A DNA stretch of 64,000 nucleotides from Streptomyces sp. NBC_01551 (lineage in GTDB: Bacteria > Actinomycetota > Actinomycetes > Streptomycetales > Streptomycetaceae), in assembly GCF_026339935.1 (NCBI RefSeq), contig NZ_JAPEPX010000001.1, positions 1,284,501-1,348,500 of the forward strand, written 5' to 3'. The notes beneath the pieces were generated by a model. That model was not told where the DNA came from. It searched no databases and was given only the letters and a program-made list of their open reading frames with translations. Shown piece by piece: positions 1 through 8,820 of the stretch. Each line of letters opens with the position of its first letter. Positions within the stretch are counted from its first letter, which is position 1. The translations under genes were made by a program, and so were the position numbers.

Positions 1-99
1 GCGGTGCGGCTGTCGCGGCAGGTGACGTGGCTGGCGCTGGGCACGTGTGTGGCACTGCGGTGTGCGGTGTCACGGTGGGTTGGGAGGGGACGCGCGTGA
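1..99 (+). CDS. cobD: C-terminal end of adenosylcobinamide-phosphate synthase (CobD/CbiB), partial
   Basis: Frame 1 is open from the window edge to a TGA at 97-99 and gives 32 residues with a basic start (AVRLSRQV), a hydrophobic stretch ([11 protein letters not shown]) and a basic tail. This fits the C-terminal end of the membrane protein CobD/CbiB, which attaches the aminopropanol arm to cobyric acid. The stop overlaps the GTG start of cobQ as GTGA, the usual sign of translational coupling in an operon. Only the tail is visible, so the assignment rests mainly on position next to cobQ and the hydrophobic-basic pattern. Another cobalamin membrane protein is possible. Confidence 0.5.
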   Translation, partial: AVRLSRQVTWLALGTCVALRCAVSRWVGRGRA

Positions 100-1616
100 G
101 CGCCACCAAGCTGGGCGGCGGACTCCTCGTCGCCGGTACGACGTCGGACGCGGGCAAGAGCGTGGTCACGGCCGGCATCTGCCGGTGGCTGGCCCGGCAG
201 GGCGTGAAGGTCGCCCCGTTCAAGGCGCAGAACATGTCGCTGAACTCGTTCGTGACGCGCGAGGGCGCGGAGATCGGGCGGGCACAGGCGATGCAGGCGC
301 AAGCCGCCCGCGTGGAGCCGACGGCGCTGATGAACCCGGTGCTGCTCAAGCCCGGCAGTGACCGCAGCAGCCAGGTGGTGCTGCTGGGCAAGCCGGTGGG
401 CGAGATGAGCGCCCGGGGCTACCACGGCGGCCGCCAGGAGCAGCTGCTCGGCGTCGTCACGGACTGCCTGGAGCAGCTGCGGGGCACGTATGACGCCGTG
501 ATCTGCGAGGGGGCGGGCAGTCCGGCCGAGATCAACCTGCGGCGGACGGACATCGTGAACATGGGGATCGCGCGGGCCGCGCGGTTCCCGGTGGTCGTGG
601 TCGGCGACATCGACCGGGGCGGGGTCTTCGCGTCGTTCTTCGGTACGACGGCGCTGCTGTCGCCGCAGGACCAGTCGCTGATCGCGGGCTACCTGGTCAA
701 CAAGTTCCGGGGCGACGTCTCGCTGCTGGAGCCCGGCATGGAGATGCTGCGCGGGCTGACGGGGCGGGCCACGTACGGCGTGCTGCCGTTCCGGCACGGC
801 CTCGGCATCGACGAGGAGGACGGGCTCCGGGTCTCCCTGCGGGGCGCGGTCCGCGAGTCGGTGGTGGCGCCGCCGGTCGGCGAGGACGTGCTGCGGGTCG
901 CGGTGTGTGCGGTGCCGCTGATGTCGAACTTCACGGACGTCGACGCGCTCGCGGCGGAGCCGGGGGTCGTGGTGCGGTTCGTGGACCGGGCGGAGGAGCT
1001 GGCCGACGCGGACCTGGTCGTCGTCCCGGGGACGCGGGGCACCGTGAGGGCGCTGGAGTGGCTGCGCGAGCGCGGGCTCGCCGATGCCCTGGCGCGGCGG
1101 GCCGCCCAGGGCCGCCCGGTGCTGGGCATCTGCGGCGGGTTCCAGGCGCTGGGCGAGCACATCGAGGACGAGGTCGAGTCGCGGGCGGGGTCGGTGGACG
1201 GGCTCGGGCTGCTGCCGGTACGGGTCCGCTTCGAGCGGGAGAAGACGCTGGCGCGGCCGGTCGGCTCCGCGCTGGGCGAACCGGTGACGGGGTACGAGAT
1301 CCACCACGGCGTGGCCGAGGTGCTGGGCGGGGAGCCCTTCCTGGACGGCTGCCGGGTGGGGGCGGTGTGGGGGACGCACTGGCACGGGTCGCTGGAGTCG
1401 GACGGCTTCCGGCGGGCGTTCCTCCGGGAGGTGGCGGCGGCGGCCGGGCGCCGCTTCGTGCCTGCTCCCGACACGTCCTTCGGGGCGCTGCGGGAGGAGC
1501 AGCTGGACCTGCTGGGCGACCTGATCGAGGAGCACGCCGATACCGCCGGGCTGCTCCGCCTGATCGAGACCGGAGCCCCGTCGGGCCTCCCCTTCCTCCC
1601 CCCGGGTGCCCCGTGA
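96..1616 (+). CDS. cobQ: Cobyric acid synthase CobQ
   Basis: This glutamine-dependent, ATP-using enzyme amidates side chains b, d, e and g of adenosyl-cobyrinic acid a,c-diamide to give cobyric acid. The protein has 506 residues, normal for the family. The N-terminal nucleotide-binding domain opens with [14 protein letters not shown], the P-loop-like motif of the dethiobiotin synthetase fold. The C-terminal half is a class I glutamine amidotransferase-like domain with Cys346 in [10 protein letters not shown] and His428 in GTHWHG. The GTG start at 96 is preferred over upstream codons because GGGAGGGGA lies just before it (82-90) and it overlaps the previous stop. The gene is followed by a repeat-rich gap before the chelatase gene. 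Confidence 0.96.
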   Translation: MSATKLGGGLLVAGTTSDAGKSVVTAGICRWLARQGVKVAPFKAQNMSLNSFVTREGAEIGRAQAMQAQAARVEPTALMNPVLLKPGSDRSSQVVLLGKPVGEMSARGYHGGRQEQLLGVVTDCLEQLRGTYDAVICEGAGSPAEINLRRTDIVNMGIARAARFPVVVVGDIDRGGVFASFFGTTALLSPQDQSLIAGYLVNKFRGDVSLLEPGMEMLRGLTGRATYGVLPFRHGLGIDEEDGLRVSLRGAVRESVVAPPVGEDVLRVAVCAVPLMSNFTDVDALAAEPGVVVRFVDRAEELADADLVVVPGTRGTVRALEWLRERGLADALARRAAQGRPVLGICGGFQALGEHIEDEVESRAGSVDGLGLLPVRVRFEREKTLARPVGSALGEPVTGYEIHHGVAEVLGGEPFLDGCRVGAVWGTHWHGSLESDGFRRAFLREVAAAAGRRFVPAPDTSFGALREEQLDLLGDLIEEHADTAGLLRLIETGAPSGLPFLPPGAP

Positions 1617-1870
1617 CGGCCGCGCCCCTGCGGGCGGCCTTCCCCTGCCCGCCCTTCCACGGTTCCCCGGGCTCCGCCCGGACCCGGTCGCCCCGGACCC
1701 TGCCCGGACCCGCCACGAGCACGGCGCCGCTGCCGGGGACCGCGGGTGGACGGCCCAACGCGGCGACATCCCCCTGCCGCCCCGCACACCACGCCCAACC
1801 CGCGACCGGCACCCGGCCCGCGGCGCGAACCGCCCTGCGGGAACGGCCCCGCGCCGCGGCGATCCGCGTC

Positions 1871-1970
1871 CGGACCGCGGCGAGCGCCCGGACCGCGCCG
1901 AGCGTCCGGACCGCGCCGAGCGTCCGGACCGCGCCGAGCGTCCGGACCGCGCCGAGCGTCCGGACCGCGG
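1871..1970. repeat. 18-bp tandem repeat in the cobQ-chelatase gap
   Basis: Five consecutive 18-bp units of the form CGGACCGCGCCGAGCGTC run from 1871 to 1960, followed by a partial sixth. The first unit differs slightly and the next four are identical. The gap 1617-2019 holds no convincing gene on either strand. I looked for a cobalamin riboswitch there and saw none. The only clear signal besides the repeat is the strong ribosome binding site of the next gene. The function of the repeat is unknown. Confidence 0.9.
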
Positions 1971-2019
1971 GAGTCGGCCCCCGCACGCACACCCGTACCC
2001 GCCCAGAAGGAGGCACCGC

Positions 2020-4146
2020 ATGAGCACGCCCTACCCGTTCACCGCAGTGGTCGGCCAGACCGACCTGCGGCTGGCGCTCCTGCTCAACGCCGTGAGCCCA
2101 GCGGTCGGCGGCGTGCTCGTGCGCGGCGAGAAGGGGACCGCCAAGTCCACCGCCGTCCGCGCGCTGTCCGCGCTGCTGCCGCAGGTGGACGTCGTACCCG
2201 GCTGCCGGTTCAGCTGCGCGCCCGCCGCGCCCGACCCGGCCTGCCCCGACGGCCCCCACGAGAGCGGCCCCGGCACCACGCGCCCCGCGCGCATGGTCGA
2301 GTTGCCGGTCGGCGCCTCCGAGGACCGCCTCGTCGGCGCCCTCGACATCGAGCGCGCCCTCGCCGAGGGCGTCAAGGCCTTCGAGCCCGGCCTGCTCGCC
2401 GACGCGCACCGGGGGATCCTCTACGTCGACGAGGTCAACCTCCTCCACGACCACCTGATCGACCTGCTCCTCGACGCCGCCGCGATGGGCGCCTCGTACG
2501 TCGAGCGCGAGGGCGTCTCCGTCCGGCACGCCGCCCGGTTCCTGCTGGTCGGCACCATGAACCCGGAGGAGGGCGAGCTCCGCCCGCAGCTCCTGGACCG
2601 GTTCGGGCTCACCGTCGAGGTGGCCGCCTCCCGCGAGCCCGCGCAACGCGTCGAGGTCGTGCGCCGACGACTCGCCTACGAGGACGATCCGGCGGGCTTC
2701 GCGTCCCGGTGGGCCGGGGACGAGCACGAGGTCCGCGCCCGGGTGGTGGCCGCGCGGGCGCTGCTCCCGAAGGTCTCGCTCGGCGACACCGCGCTGCTTC
2801 AGATCGCGGCGACCTGCGCCGGGTTCGAGGTCGACGGGATGCGCGCCGACATCGTGATGGCCCGGACCGCGACGGCGCTGGCCGCCTGGGCCGGGCGGAC
2901 CGACGTGCGCAAGGAGGACGTCCGCCAGGCCGCCCTGCTGGCGCTCCCCCACCGGCGGCGCCGCAACCCGTTCGACGCGCCCGGGCTCGACGAGGACATG
3001 CTCGACCGGATCCTCGACGAGTTCCCCGACGAGGAGCCGGAGCCCGAGCCGGACCCCGACCCGGAGCCCGGCTCCGAGGGTCCCGAGGGCCCCGACGACA
3101 ACGGCCCGGACGACGGCGGGCCCGACGGCGGCCCCGGCGGCCTGCCCCCGCAGGAGGCCGGCCCCGAGGCCCCCGACGCACCCGACGCACCCGAGACCGA
3201 GCCGCGGCCCGACCCGGCGGAGGCTCCCGAGCCGCAGCCCTCCGCTCAGGAGAACGGGGGCGCCGGGCCCGAGCAGGCCGCCGTACGCGCCGCCGAGCCG
3301 TTCCGGACCAAGATGCTCAGCGTGCCCGGCCTCGGCGAGGGCGCGTCCGGGCGGCGCTCCCGCGCCCGCACCGCCCACGGCCGCACCACCGGCGCCCAGC
3401 GCCCGCGCGGGCACCTGACGAAGCTGCACCTGACCGCCACCATCCAGGCCGCCGCCCCGCACCAGAAGGCCCGCGGGCGCAGCGGGCGCGGGCTGGTGGT
3501 CCGCAAGGACGACCTCCGGCAGGCCACCCGGGAGGGCCGCGAGGGCAACCTCGTGCTGTTCGTCGTCGACGCCTCCGGCTCGATGGCCGCCCGGCAGCGC
3601 ATGAGCGCGGTCAAGGGCGCGGTGCTGTCCCTGCTGCTGGACGCCTACCAGCGCCGCGACAAGGTCGGCCTGATCACCTTCCGCGGCGCCGCCGCCGAGC
3701 TGGCGCTGCCGCCGACCTCCTCGGTCGACGCCGCCGCGGCCCGGCTGGAGCAGCTGCCGACCGGCGGCCGGACCCCGCTGGCCTCCGGGCTGCTCAAGGC
3801 GCACGAGGTGCTGCGGATCGAGCGGCTGCGGGATCCGAGCCGGCGGCCGCTGCTGGTGGTCGTCACCGACGGCCGGGCCACCTCGGCCGGGGCGCTCGGC
3901 GGGGATCCCCGTGAGCTCTCCCGGCGCAGCGCCCGCATACTGGCCGCCGAGCACGTCGCCTCGGTGGTCGTCGACTGCGAATCGGGGCCGGTCCGGCTGG
4001 GGCTGGCCGGGGCGCTCGCCGCCGACCTCGGCGGGCCCGCCGTCACCCTCGTCGGGCTGCGGGCCGACTCGCTGGCCGGACTAGTGAAGAACGTACGTAC
4101 CGCAGTGACCTCTCAGTCATCACCCACCAACAGGAGGGCCGCGTAA
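2020..4146 (+). CDS. Cobaltochelatase subunit, ChlI-ChlD fusion
   Basis: This 708-residue protein joins the AAA+ ATPase (ChlI/CobS-like) and VWA (ChlD/CobT-like) parts of a metal chelatase. Such proteins power cobalt insertion by the large CobN subunit in aerobic cobalamin synthesis. Walker A is GEKGTAKS at residues 36-43 and Walker B is YVDEVNLL near 135-142. A Pro/Glu/Asp-rich linker covers roughly 335-425. The VWA domain has a MIDAS motif DASGS starting at Asp517. The start is set by AGAAGGAGG at 2005-2013. The stop and the cobO start share a base (TAATG), so the two are coupled. A magnesium-chelatase role is unlikely in this cobalamin setting. No cobN is found in the window. Confidence 0.9.
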   Translation: MSTPYPFTAVVGQTDLRLALLLNAVSPAVGGVLVRGEKGTAKSTAVRALSALLPQVDVVPGCRFSCAPAAPDPACPDGPHESGPGTTRPARMVELPVGASEDRLVGALDIERALAEGVKAFEPGLLADAHRGILYVDEVNLLHDHLIDLLLDAAAMGASYVEREGVSVRHAARFLLVGTMNPEEGELRPQLLDRFGLTVEVAASREPAQRVEVVRRRLAYEDDPAGFASRWAGDEHEVRARVVAARALLPKVSLGDTALLQIAATCAGFEVDGMRADIVMARTATALAAWAGRTDVRKEDVRQAALLALPHRRRRNPFDAPGLDEDMLDRILDEFPDEEPEPEPDPDPEPGSEGPEGPDDNGPDDGGPDGGPGGLPPQEAGPEAPDAPDAPETEPRPDPAEAPEPQPSAQENGGAGPEQAAVRAAEPFRTKMLSVPGLGEGASGRRSRARTAHGRTTGAQRPRGHLTKLHLTATIQAAAPHQKARGRSGRGLVVRKDDLRQATREGREGNLVLFVVDASGSMAARQRMSAVKGAVLSLLLDAYQRRDKVGLITFRGAAAELALPPTSSVDAAAARLEQLPTGGRTPLASGLLKAHEVLRIERLRDPSRRPLLVVVTDGRATSAGALGGDPRELSRRSARILAAEHVASVVVDCESGPVRLGLAGALAADLGGPAVTLVGLRADSLAGLVKNVRTAVTSQSSPTNRRAA

Positions 4147-4745
4147 TGCCGCAGGGACAGCCGACCAGCGTTCCGGACGACGGACTCACGACGCGCCAGC
4201 GCCGCAACCGCCCGCTCGTCTTCGTCCACACCGGCCCGGGCAAGGGCAAGTCGACGGCGGCCTTCGGGCTGGCGCTGCGCGCGTGGAACCAGGGCTGGCC
4301 GATCGGGGTGTTCCAGTTCGTCAAGTCGGCGAAGTGGAAGGTCGGCGAGGAGAACGCGCTCAAGGTGCTGGGCGCCTCCGGCGAGGGCGGCTCGGTCGTC
4401 TGGCACAAGATGGGCGAGGGCTGGTCCTGGGTCCAGCGCGACGCGCAGCTCGACAACGAGCAGGCTGCGAAGGAGGGCTGGGAGCAGGTCAAGCGCGACC
4501 TGGCCGCCGAGACGCACAAGCTGTACGTGCTGGACGAGTTCGCGTACCCCATGCACTGGGGCTGGATCGACGTGGACGAGGTCATCGAGGTGCTGCGCAA
4601 CCGTCCGGGTACGCAGCACGTGGTGATCACGGGGCGCAACGCGCCGGAGAAGCTGGTGGAGTTCGCGGACCTGGTCACCGAGATGACCAAGATCAAGCAC
4701 CCGATGGACGCCGGCCAGAAGGGCCAGAAGGGCATCGAGTGGTGA
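4146..4745 (+). CDS. cobO: Cob(I)yrinic acid a,c-diamide adenosyltransferase
   Basis: CobO/BtuR-family enzymes transfer the 5'-deoxyadenosyl group of ATP to the reduced cobalt of the corrin ring, making the upper ligand of coenzyme B12. The protein has 199 residues, the usual size. The P-loop GPGKGKST is at residues 30-37 and the family motif VLDEF appears in the middle of the protein, in KLYVLDEFAYP. The ATG overlaps the chelatase stop by one base and the stop overlaps the cobB GTG. The three genes therefore form a tightly coupled run. Confidence 0.96.
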   Translation: MPQGQPTSVPDDGLTTRQRRNRPLVFVHTGPGKGKSTAAFGLALRAWNQGWPIGVFQFVKSAKWKVGEENALKVLGASGEGGSVVWHKMGEGWSWVQRDAQLDNEQAAKEGWEQVKRDLAAETHKLYVLDEFAYPMHWGWIDVDEVIEVLRNRPGTQHVVITGRNAPEKLVEFADLVTEMTKIKHPMDAGQKGQKGIEW

Positions 4746-6184
4746 CGTCCGTGAACGTGCCGCGACTGGTCATCGCCGCGCCGTCCTCCGGCAGCGGCAA
4801 GACGACCGTCGCGACGGGCCTGATGGCGGCCTTCTCGGAGCGCGGCCTCGCCGTGTCCCCGCACAAGGCCGGGCCCGACTACATCGACCCGGGCTACCAC
4901 GCGCTGGCCACGGGGCGGCCGGGGCGGAACCTGGACGCCTTCATGTGCGGGCCGGAGCTGATCGCTCCGCTGTTCGCGCACGGGGCGGCGGGGTGTGACC
5001 TGGCGGTGGTCGAGGGCGTCATGGGGCTCTACGACGGGGCCGCGGGGCGGGGCGAGCTGGCGTCGACGGCGCAGGTGGCGAAGCTGCTGCGGGCGCCGGT
5101 GGTACTGGTCGTCGACGCGTCGTCGCAGTCGCGGTCGGTGGCGGCGCTGGTGCACGGCTTCGCCTCGTTCGACCCACAGGTGCGGCTGGGGGGCGTGATC
5201 CTGAACAAGGTCGGCTCCGACCGCCACGAGGCGATGCTGCGGGAGGCGCTGGAGGAGGCCGGGACGCCGGTCCTCGGCGTCCTGCGGCGGGCTCCGCAGG
5301 TGGCCGCGCCGTCGCGGCACCTGGGGCTGGTCCCGGTGGCCGAACGGCACACCGACGCCCTGGCCTCGGTGTCGGCACTGGCCGCGCAGGTCCGGGCGGG
5401 CTGCGACCTGGACGCCCTGATGGCCCTGGCCCGCACGGCCCCGCCGCTGCACTGCGAGGCCTGGTCCCCCCGTGCGGCCTCGCCGGCGTTCGACACACTG
5501 GGGGTACCCCCAGCGGTAGCCGGGGGAGGGCCCGGGGACGGCGCCCCCGGCAACGGCGCGGCACCGGTCATCGCCGTCGCCGGCGGGGCCGCGTTCACGT
5601 TCTCCTACGCCGAGCACGTGGAGCTGCTCACCGCCGCCGGGGCGGAGGTCGTCACCTTCGACCCGCTGCGCGACGAGGCGCTCCCCACCGGCACCACCGG
5701 CCTGGTGATCGGCGGCGGGTTCCCGGAGATGTACGCACCGGAGCTGTCCGCCAACGAACCGCTCCGCAAGGCCGTCGCAGACTTCGCCGCGGCCGGCGGC
5801 CCGGTCGCCGCCGAGTGCGCCGGGCTGCTGTACCTCGCCCGCTCGCTCGACGGCAAGCCGATGTGCGGGGTCCTCGACGCCGACGCCCGGATGTCGGAGC
5901 GGCTCACGCTCGGCTACCGCGAGGCGGTGGCGGTGTCCGACAGCCCGCTCGCCGCCACCGGCACCCGGCTGCGCGGGCACGAGTTCCACCGCACGGTGAT
6001 CGAGCCCGGCTCGGGAGCCGCGCCGGCGTGGGGGTTCACGCATCCCGAACGCCGCGTCGAGGGCTTCGTACAGCAGGGCGTGCACGCCAGCTACCTGCAC
6101 ACGCACTGGGCGGCGGAGCCCTCGGTGGCCCTCCGCTTCACCCGAGCGGCGGCAGCGGCGGCGACGACGGCAACCCGCCCGTGA
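4742..6184 (+). CDS. cobB: Cobyrinic acid a,c-diamide synthase
   Basis: CobB (CbiA family) amidates the a and c side chains of (hydrogeno)byrinic acid with glutamine and ATP. The N-terminus has the P-loop SSGSGKTT, and the C-terminal amidotransferase domain has Cys359 in AAECAGLLYL. The GTG at 4742 overlaps the cobO stop; a GTG at 4751 is an in-frame alternative. With the first start the protein has 480 residues. Between the two domains sits a Gly/Ala/Pro-rich linker encoded by a palindrome-bearing element at 5498-5528, which looks inserted in frame without breaking the gene. Confidence 0.95.
   Translation: MTSVNVPRLVIAAPSSGSGKTTVATGLMAAFSERGLAVSPHKAGPDYIDPGYHALATGRPGRNLDAFMCGPELIAPLFAHGAAGCDLAVVEGVMGLYDGAAGRGELASTAQVAKLLRAPVVLVVDASSQSRSVAALVHGFASFDPQVRLGGVILNKVGSDRHEAMLREALEEAGTPVLGVLRRAPQVAAPSRHLGLVPVAERHTDALASVSALAAQVRAGCDLDALMALARTAPPLHCEAWSPRAASPAFDTLGVPPAVAGGGPGDGAPGNGAAPVIAVAGGAAFTFSYAEHVELLTAAGAEVVTFDPLRDEALPTGTTGLVIGGGFPEMYAPELSANEPLRKAVADFAAAGGPVAAECAGLLYLARSLDGKPMCGVLDADARMSERLTLGYREAVAVSDSPLAATGTRLRGHEFHRTVIEPGSGAAPAWGFTHPERRVEGFVQQGVHASYLHTHWAAEPSVALRFTRAAAAAATTATRP
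5498..5528. repeat. Palindromic element inside cobB
   Basis: A perfect 16-bp palindrome CTGGGGGTACCCCCAG (5498-5513) is followed by CGGTAGCCGGGGGAG. The combination resembles a short palindromic repeat that I recall recurring in Streptomyces genomes; this was not checked. Here it lies within the coding frame of cobB and encodes part of the flexible linker between the ATPase and amidotransferase domains. Confidence 0.6.
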
Positions 6185-6186
6185 GC

Positions 6187-6912
6187 TCAGTCCGCGAGGC
6201 CCACCACGAGCCAGATCCCGGCCACCCCGCCCACCGTGCACATCAGCGTGGACAGGGCGGGGTGCTCGTGGTGCGCCTCGGGCAGGATCTCGGCGGCGGC
6301 CAGGTACAGCAGGACACCCCCGAAGAAGCCGAGGTACGCCCCGAGGGGTTCCTCCGGAAGGGTGAACAGCAGGGTGGACGCCGCGCCCACCACGGGGGCC
6401 GCCGCGTCCGCGAAGAGCATCATCACGGCCTTGCGGCGCTCGTTTCCGTACAGCCGGGTCAGCGTGTACGTGTTGAACCCGTCGGCGAAGTCGTGGGTGA
6501 TGACGGCCAGCGCGACGGCCACCCCCATCCCGCCGCCGACCTGGAAGGCCGCGCCCAGCGCCACGCCGTCGGCGAGGCTGTGCCCGACCATCGCGGCGGC
6601 CGCCGTCAGCCCGACCTGGGGCACCCGGCCCCCGTTCTCGGCGCCGTGCGCGGCCTGACGTACCGCCAGCAGCCGCTCCACCACGTGCGCGACCAGGAAC
6701 CCGGCCACGAACAGCAGCAGGGCGAGCGGTACGCCGAACACCTCGCGGCCCGCCGCGTGCAGCGACTCCGGCAGCAGGTCGAGGCCGACGACGCCGAGCA
6801 TCAGCCCGCCGGCGAGGCCCAGCACGAGGTGGCGGCGGTCGGTGACGCGCTGCGCCGTCCACCCGCCCGCCAGGGTCATCAGGAACGCGCCCAACGCCAC
6901 GATCACGGCCAT
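6187..6912 (-). CDS. ZIP-family divalent metal transporter
   Basis: This 241-residue membrane protein has about seven or eight hydrophobic segments. It carries the paired metal-site motifs HSLADG and HDFADG in central helices, and a late acidic/histidine motif AAEILPEAHHEHP. These are typical of ZIP/GufA-type transporters, which bring zinc or other divalent metals into the cytoplasm. The ATG at 6912 is chosen because the membrane region begins at once (MAVIVALGAFLM); an upstream start would add 20 polar residues. It is convergent with cobB, two bases separating the stops, and lies within the cobalamin cluster. Its metal (zinc, cobalt or iron) cannot be told from sequence. Confidence 0.85.
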   Translation of the reverse strand: MAVIVALGAFLMTLAGGWTAQRVTDRRHLVLGLAGGLMLGVVGLDLLPESLHAAGREVFGVPLALLLFVAGFLVAHVVERLLAVRQAAHGAENGGRVPQVGLTAAAAMVGHSLADGVALGAAFQVGGGMGVAVALAVITHDFADGFNTYTLTRLYGNERRKAVMMLFADAAAPVVGAASTLLFTLPEEPLGAYLGFFGGVLLYLAAAEILPEAHHEHPALSTLMCTVGGVAGIWLVVGLAD

Positions 6913-7001
6913 GTGCCCCTGAATACCGACTGTCGGCCGCGCGCGCACCTCCGCGCGCGGGTGGCGGGACACGAACTGTTGACGAAGGAAGGGTGATCCC
7001 G

Positions 7002-8423
7002 GTGGGCGAGTACACGACGCGGCTGGTGGTCGGGGTCGGTGGCCGCGCGGGGGTCTCGGTGGCGGAGGTGTGCGCGCTGGTCGAGGAGACGCTGCGGGGG
7101 GCCGGGCTGCCGGTCGAGGCGGTGACGGCGCTGGCCACGGTGGACTCGAAGGCCGGGGAGCCGGGGATCGCGGGGGCGGCGGAACGTTTCGGCGTGCCGC
7201 TGATCGGCTACCGCGCCGAGGAACTGGCCGCGGTGGCCGTACCGCATCCCTCCGACGCCGTACGGGACGCCACCGGGACCCCCTCGGTGGCGGAGGCCGC
7301 GGCGCTCGCGGGCGGCGGGGAACTCCTCGTACCCAAGCGGCGGTCGGTGGCGGCGACCTGCGCGGTGGCCACGGCGCACGCGCACGACCTGCGCCACCAC
7401 GGGGACGCGGAGGTGATGGACGCGGGCGGCGCGCTGGTGGACCTGGCGGTGAACGTGCGGTCGGAGACGCCGCCGGAGTGGCTCAAGCAGCGGATCGCCG
7501 CCTCGCTCGGGGACCTGGCCGCGTACCCGGACGGGCGGGCGGCGCGGGCGGCCGTGGCGGCCCGGCACGAGCTCCCGGTCGAGCGGGTGCTGCTGACGGC
7601 CGGGGCGGCGGAGGCGTTCGTACTGATCGCGCGGGCCCTGGGGGCCGTACGTCCGGTCGTGGTGCACCCGCAGTTCACGGAACCGGAGTCGGCCCTGCGG
7701 GACGCCGGGCACCGGGTACGGCGGGTGCTGTTGAAGGCGGCGGACGGCTTCCGGCTGGACCCGGCGGCGGTACCGGAGGACGCCGACCTGGTGGTGGTCG
7801 GGAACCCGACCAACCCGACGTCGGTCCTGCACCCGGCGGCCACGCTGGCCGCCCTGGCCCGGCCGGGCCGGATCCTGGTGGTGGACGAGGCGTTCATGGA
7901 CGCGGTCCCGGGTGAACGGGAGGCCCTGGCCGGGCGGATGGACGTCCCCGGGCTGGTGGTCCTGCGGAGCCTGACGAAGACGTGGGGGCTGGCGGGGCTG
8001 CGGATCGGCTACGTACTGGCCGAGCCGGAGGTGATCGCGAAGCTGGCGGCCGCGCAGCCGCTGTGGCCGGTGTCGACGCCTGCGCTGGTGGCGGCCGAGG
8101 CGTGTGTCGCCCCGGCGGCGCTGGCGGAGGCTGAGGCCGCGGCCCGGCGGATCGCGGTGGACCGGGCGCATCTGCTGGCCGGGCTCACGGAGTTCGAGGA
8201 GATCACGGTGTCCGGGGTGGCGGAGGGTCCGTTCGTCCTGATCCGGGTGGCGGGCGCCGCGGAGGTACGGACCCGGTTGCGCGCCCTGGGCTTCGCCGTC
8301 CGCCGCGGCGACACGTTCCCGGGCCTGGACCGCTCCTGGCTCCGCATCGCGGTCCGAGACCGCGCGACGACGGGCCGCCTCCTCCAGGCCCTCGACCACG
8401 CCCTGGCGCTGGCCGCGCGCTGA
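7002..8423 (+). CDS. cobC: CobE/CbiG-C domain fused to CobC-like PLP aminotransferase
   Basis: Residues 1 to about 125 form a CobE/CbiG C-terminal-like domain (VVGVGGRAGVS, then ALATVDSKAGEPGI). The rest is a class I/II PLP enzyme with the Schiff-base lysine in SLTKTWGLAGLRIGY, Lys326 from this start. CobC/CobD-type enzymes are related to histidinol-phosphate aminotransferase and supply or handle the (R)-1-amino-2-propanol phosphate arm. The protein resembles the Rv2231c family. GGAAGGG at 6987-6993 favours the GTG at 7002, giving 473 residues; the GTG at 6993 is possible. The gene diverges from the ZIP gene. The exact reaction in actinobacteria is not settled by sequence. Confidence 0.88.
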   Translation: MGEYTTRLVVGVGGRAGVSVAEVCALVEETLRGAGLPVEAVTALATVDSKAGEPGIAGAAERFGVPLIGYRAEELAAVAVPHPSDAVRDATGTPSVAEAAALAGGGELLVPKRRSVAATCAVATAHAHDLRHHGDAEVMDAGGALVDLAVNVRSETPPEWLKQRIAASLGDLAAYPDGRAARAAVAARHELPVERVLLTAGAAEAFVLIARALGAVRPVVVHPQFTEPESALRDAGHRVRRVLLKAADGFRLDPAAVPEDADLVVVGNPTNPTSVLHPAATLAALARPGRILVVDEAFMDAVPGEREALAGRMDVPGLVVLRSLTKTWGLAGLRIGYVLAEPEVIAKLAAAQPLWPVSTPALVAAEACVAPAALAEAEAAARRIAVDRAHLLAGLTEFEEITVSGVAEGPFVLIRVAGAAEVRTRLRALGFAVRRGDTFPGLDRSWLRIAVRDRATTGRLLQALDHALALAAR

Positions 8424-8820
8424 ACCCACCGGGGCCGGCCCCCGCCCTCCCGAACACCCGCGGGCACCAACCCCCGCCCCGGCGCGGCACTGAGCCGACC
8501 CCGCGCCGACTGGACGCACCGCCCCTGCCAACGGGTGCCGAACCCCGGCGCCCGAGCCCGGGCCGAGACCAACCGGCCGCGTCCCGCACACGGGTGCCGA
8601 ACCCCGCGACCGAGGCCTGCGCCCAGCCGACCTGCGCCGAGGCCGGGCCGAGGCCGGGGCCGGGCCGAAGGGCCCTGCTCTGGCGGGCCGCCGAACGGGC
8701 GGTTGGGGTGGCGGTGTCGGGGGGCGCGCGGCGGCACGCGAGTCGGGGCGGGTACCGGCGTGGCAGTCGTATTGAGCGATGATCTGACTGGCACGCAGGG
8801 CAACACCAGGGGGACAAGAC
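8424..8820. other. Intergenic region with a 17-bp direct repeat
   Basis: No gene is supported in this 397-base gap. It contains two copies of ACGGGTGCCGAACCCCG, at 8531-8547 and 8590-8606, in otherwise very GC-rich sequence. The last 40 bases hold the probable promoter and a GGGGGA ribosome binding site for the CapA-like gene. Confidence 0.7.

Noticed and set aside
1617..2019. Cobalamin riboswitch upstream of the chelatase gene
   Set aside because: No recognisable B12-box or conserved stem; the region is repeat-rich.
931..3954. Very long minus-strand open frame opposite cobQ and the chelatase gene
   Set aside because: It is a mirror of codon bias in GC-rich DNA, lacks any family motif and overlaps two clear genes.
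4043..7138. Minus-strand 1031-residue frame opposite cobO-cobB-ZIP
   Set aside because: Low-complexity Arg/Pro/Ala sequence without domains; cobO, cobB and the ZIP gene explain the region.
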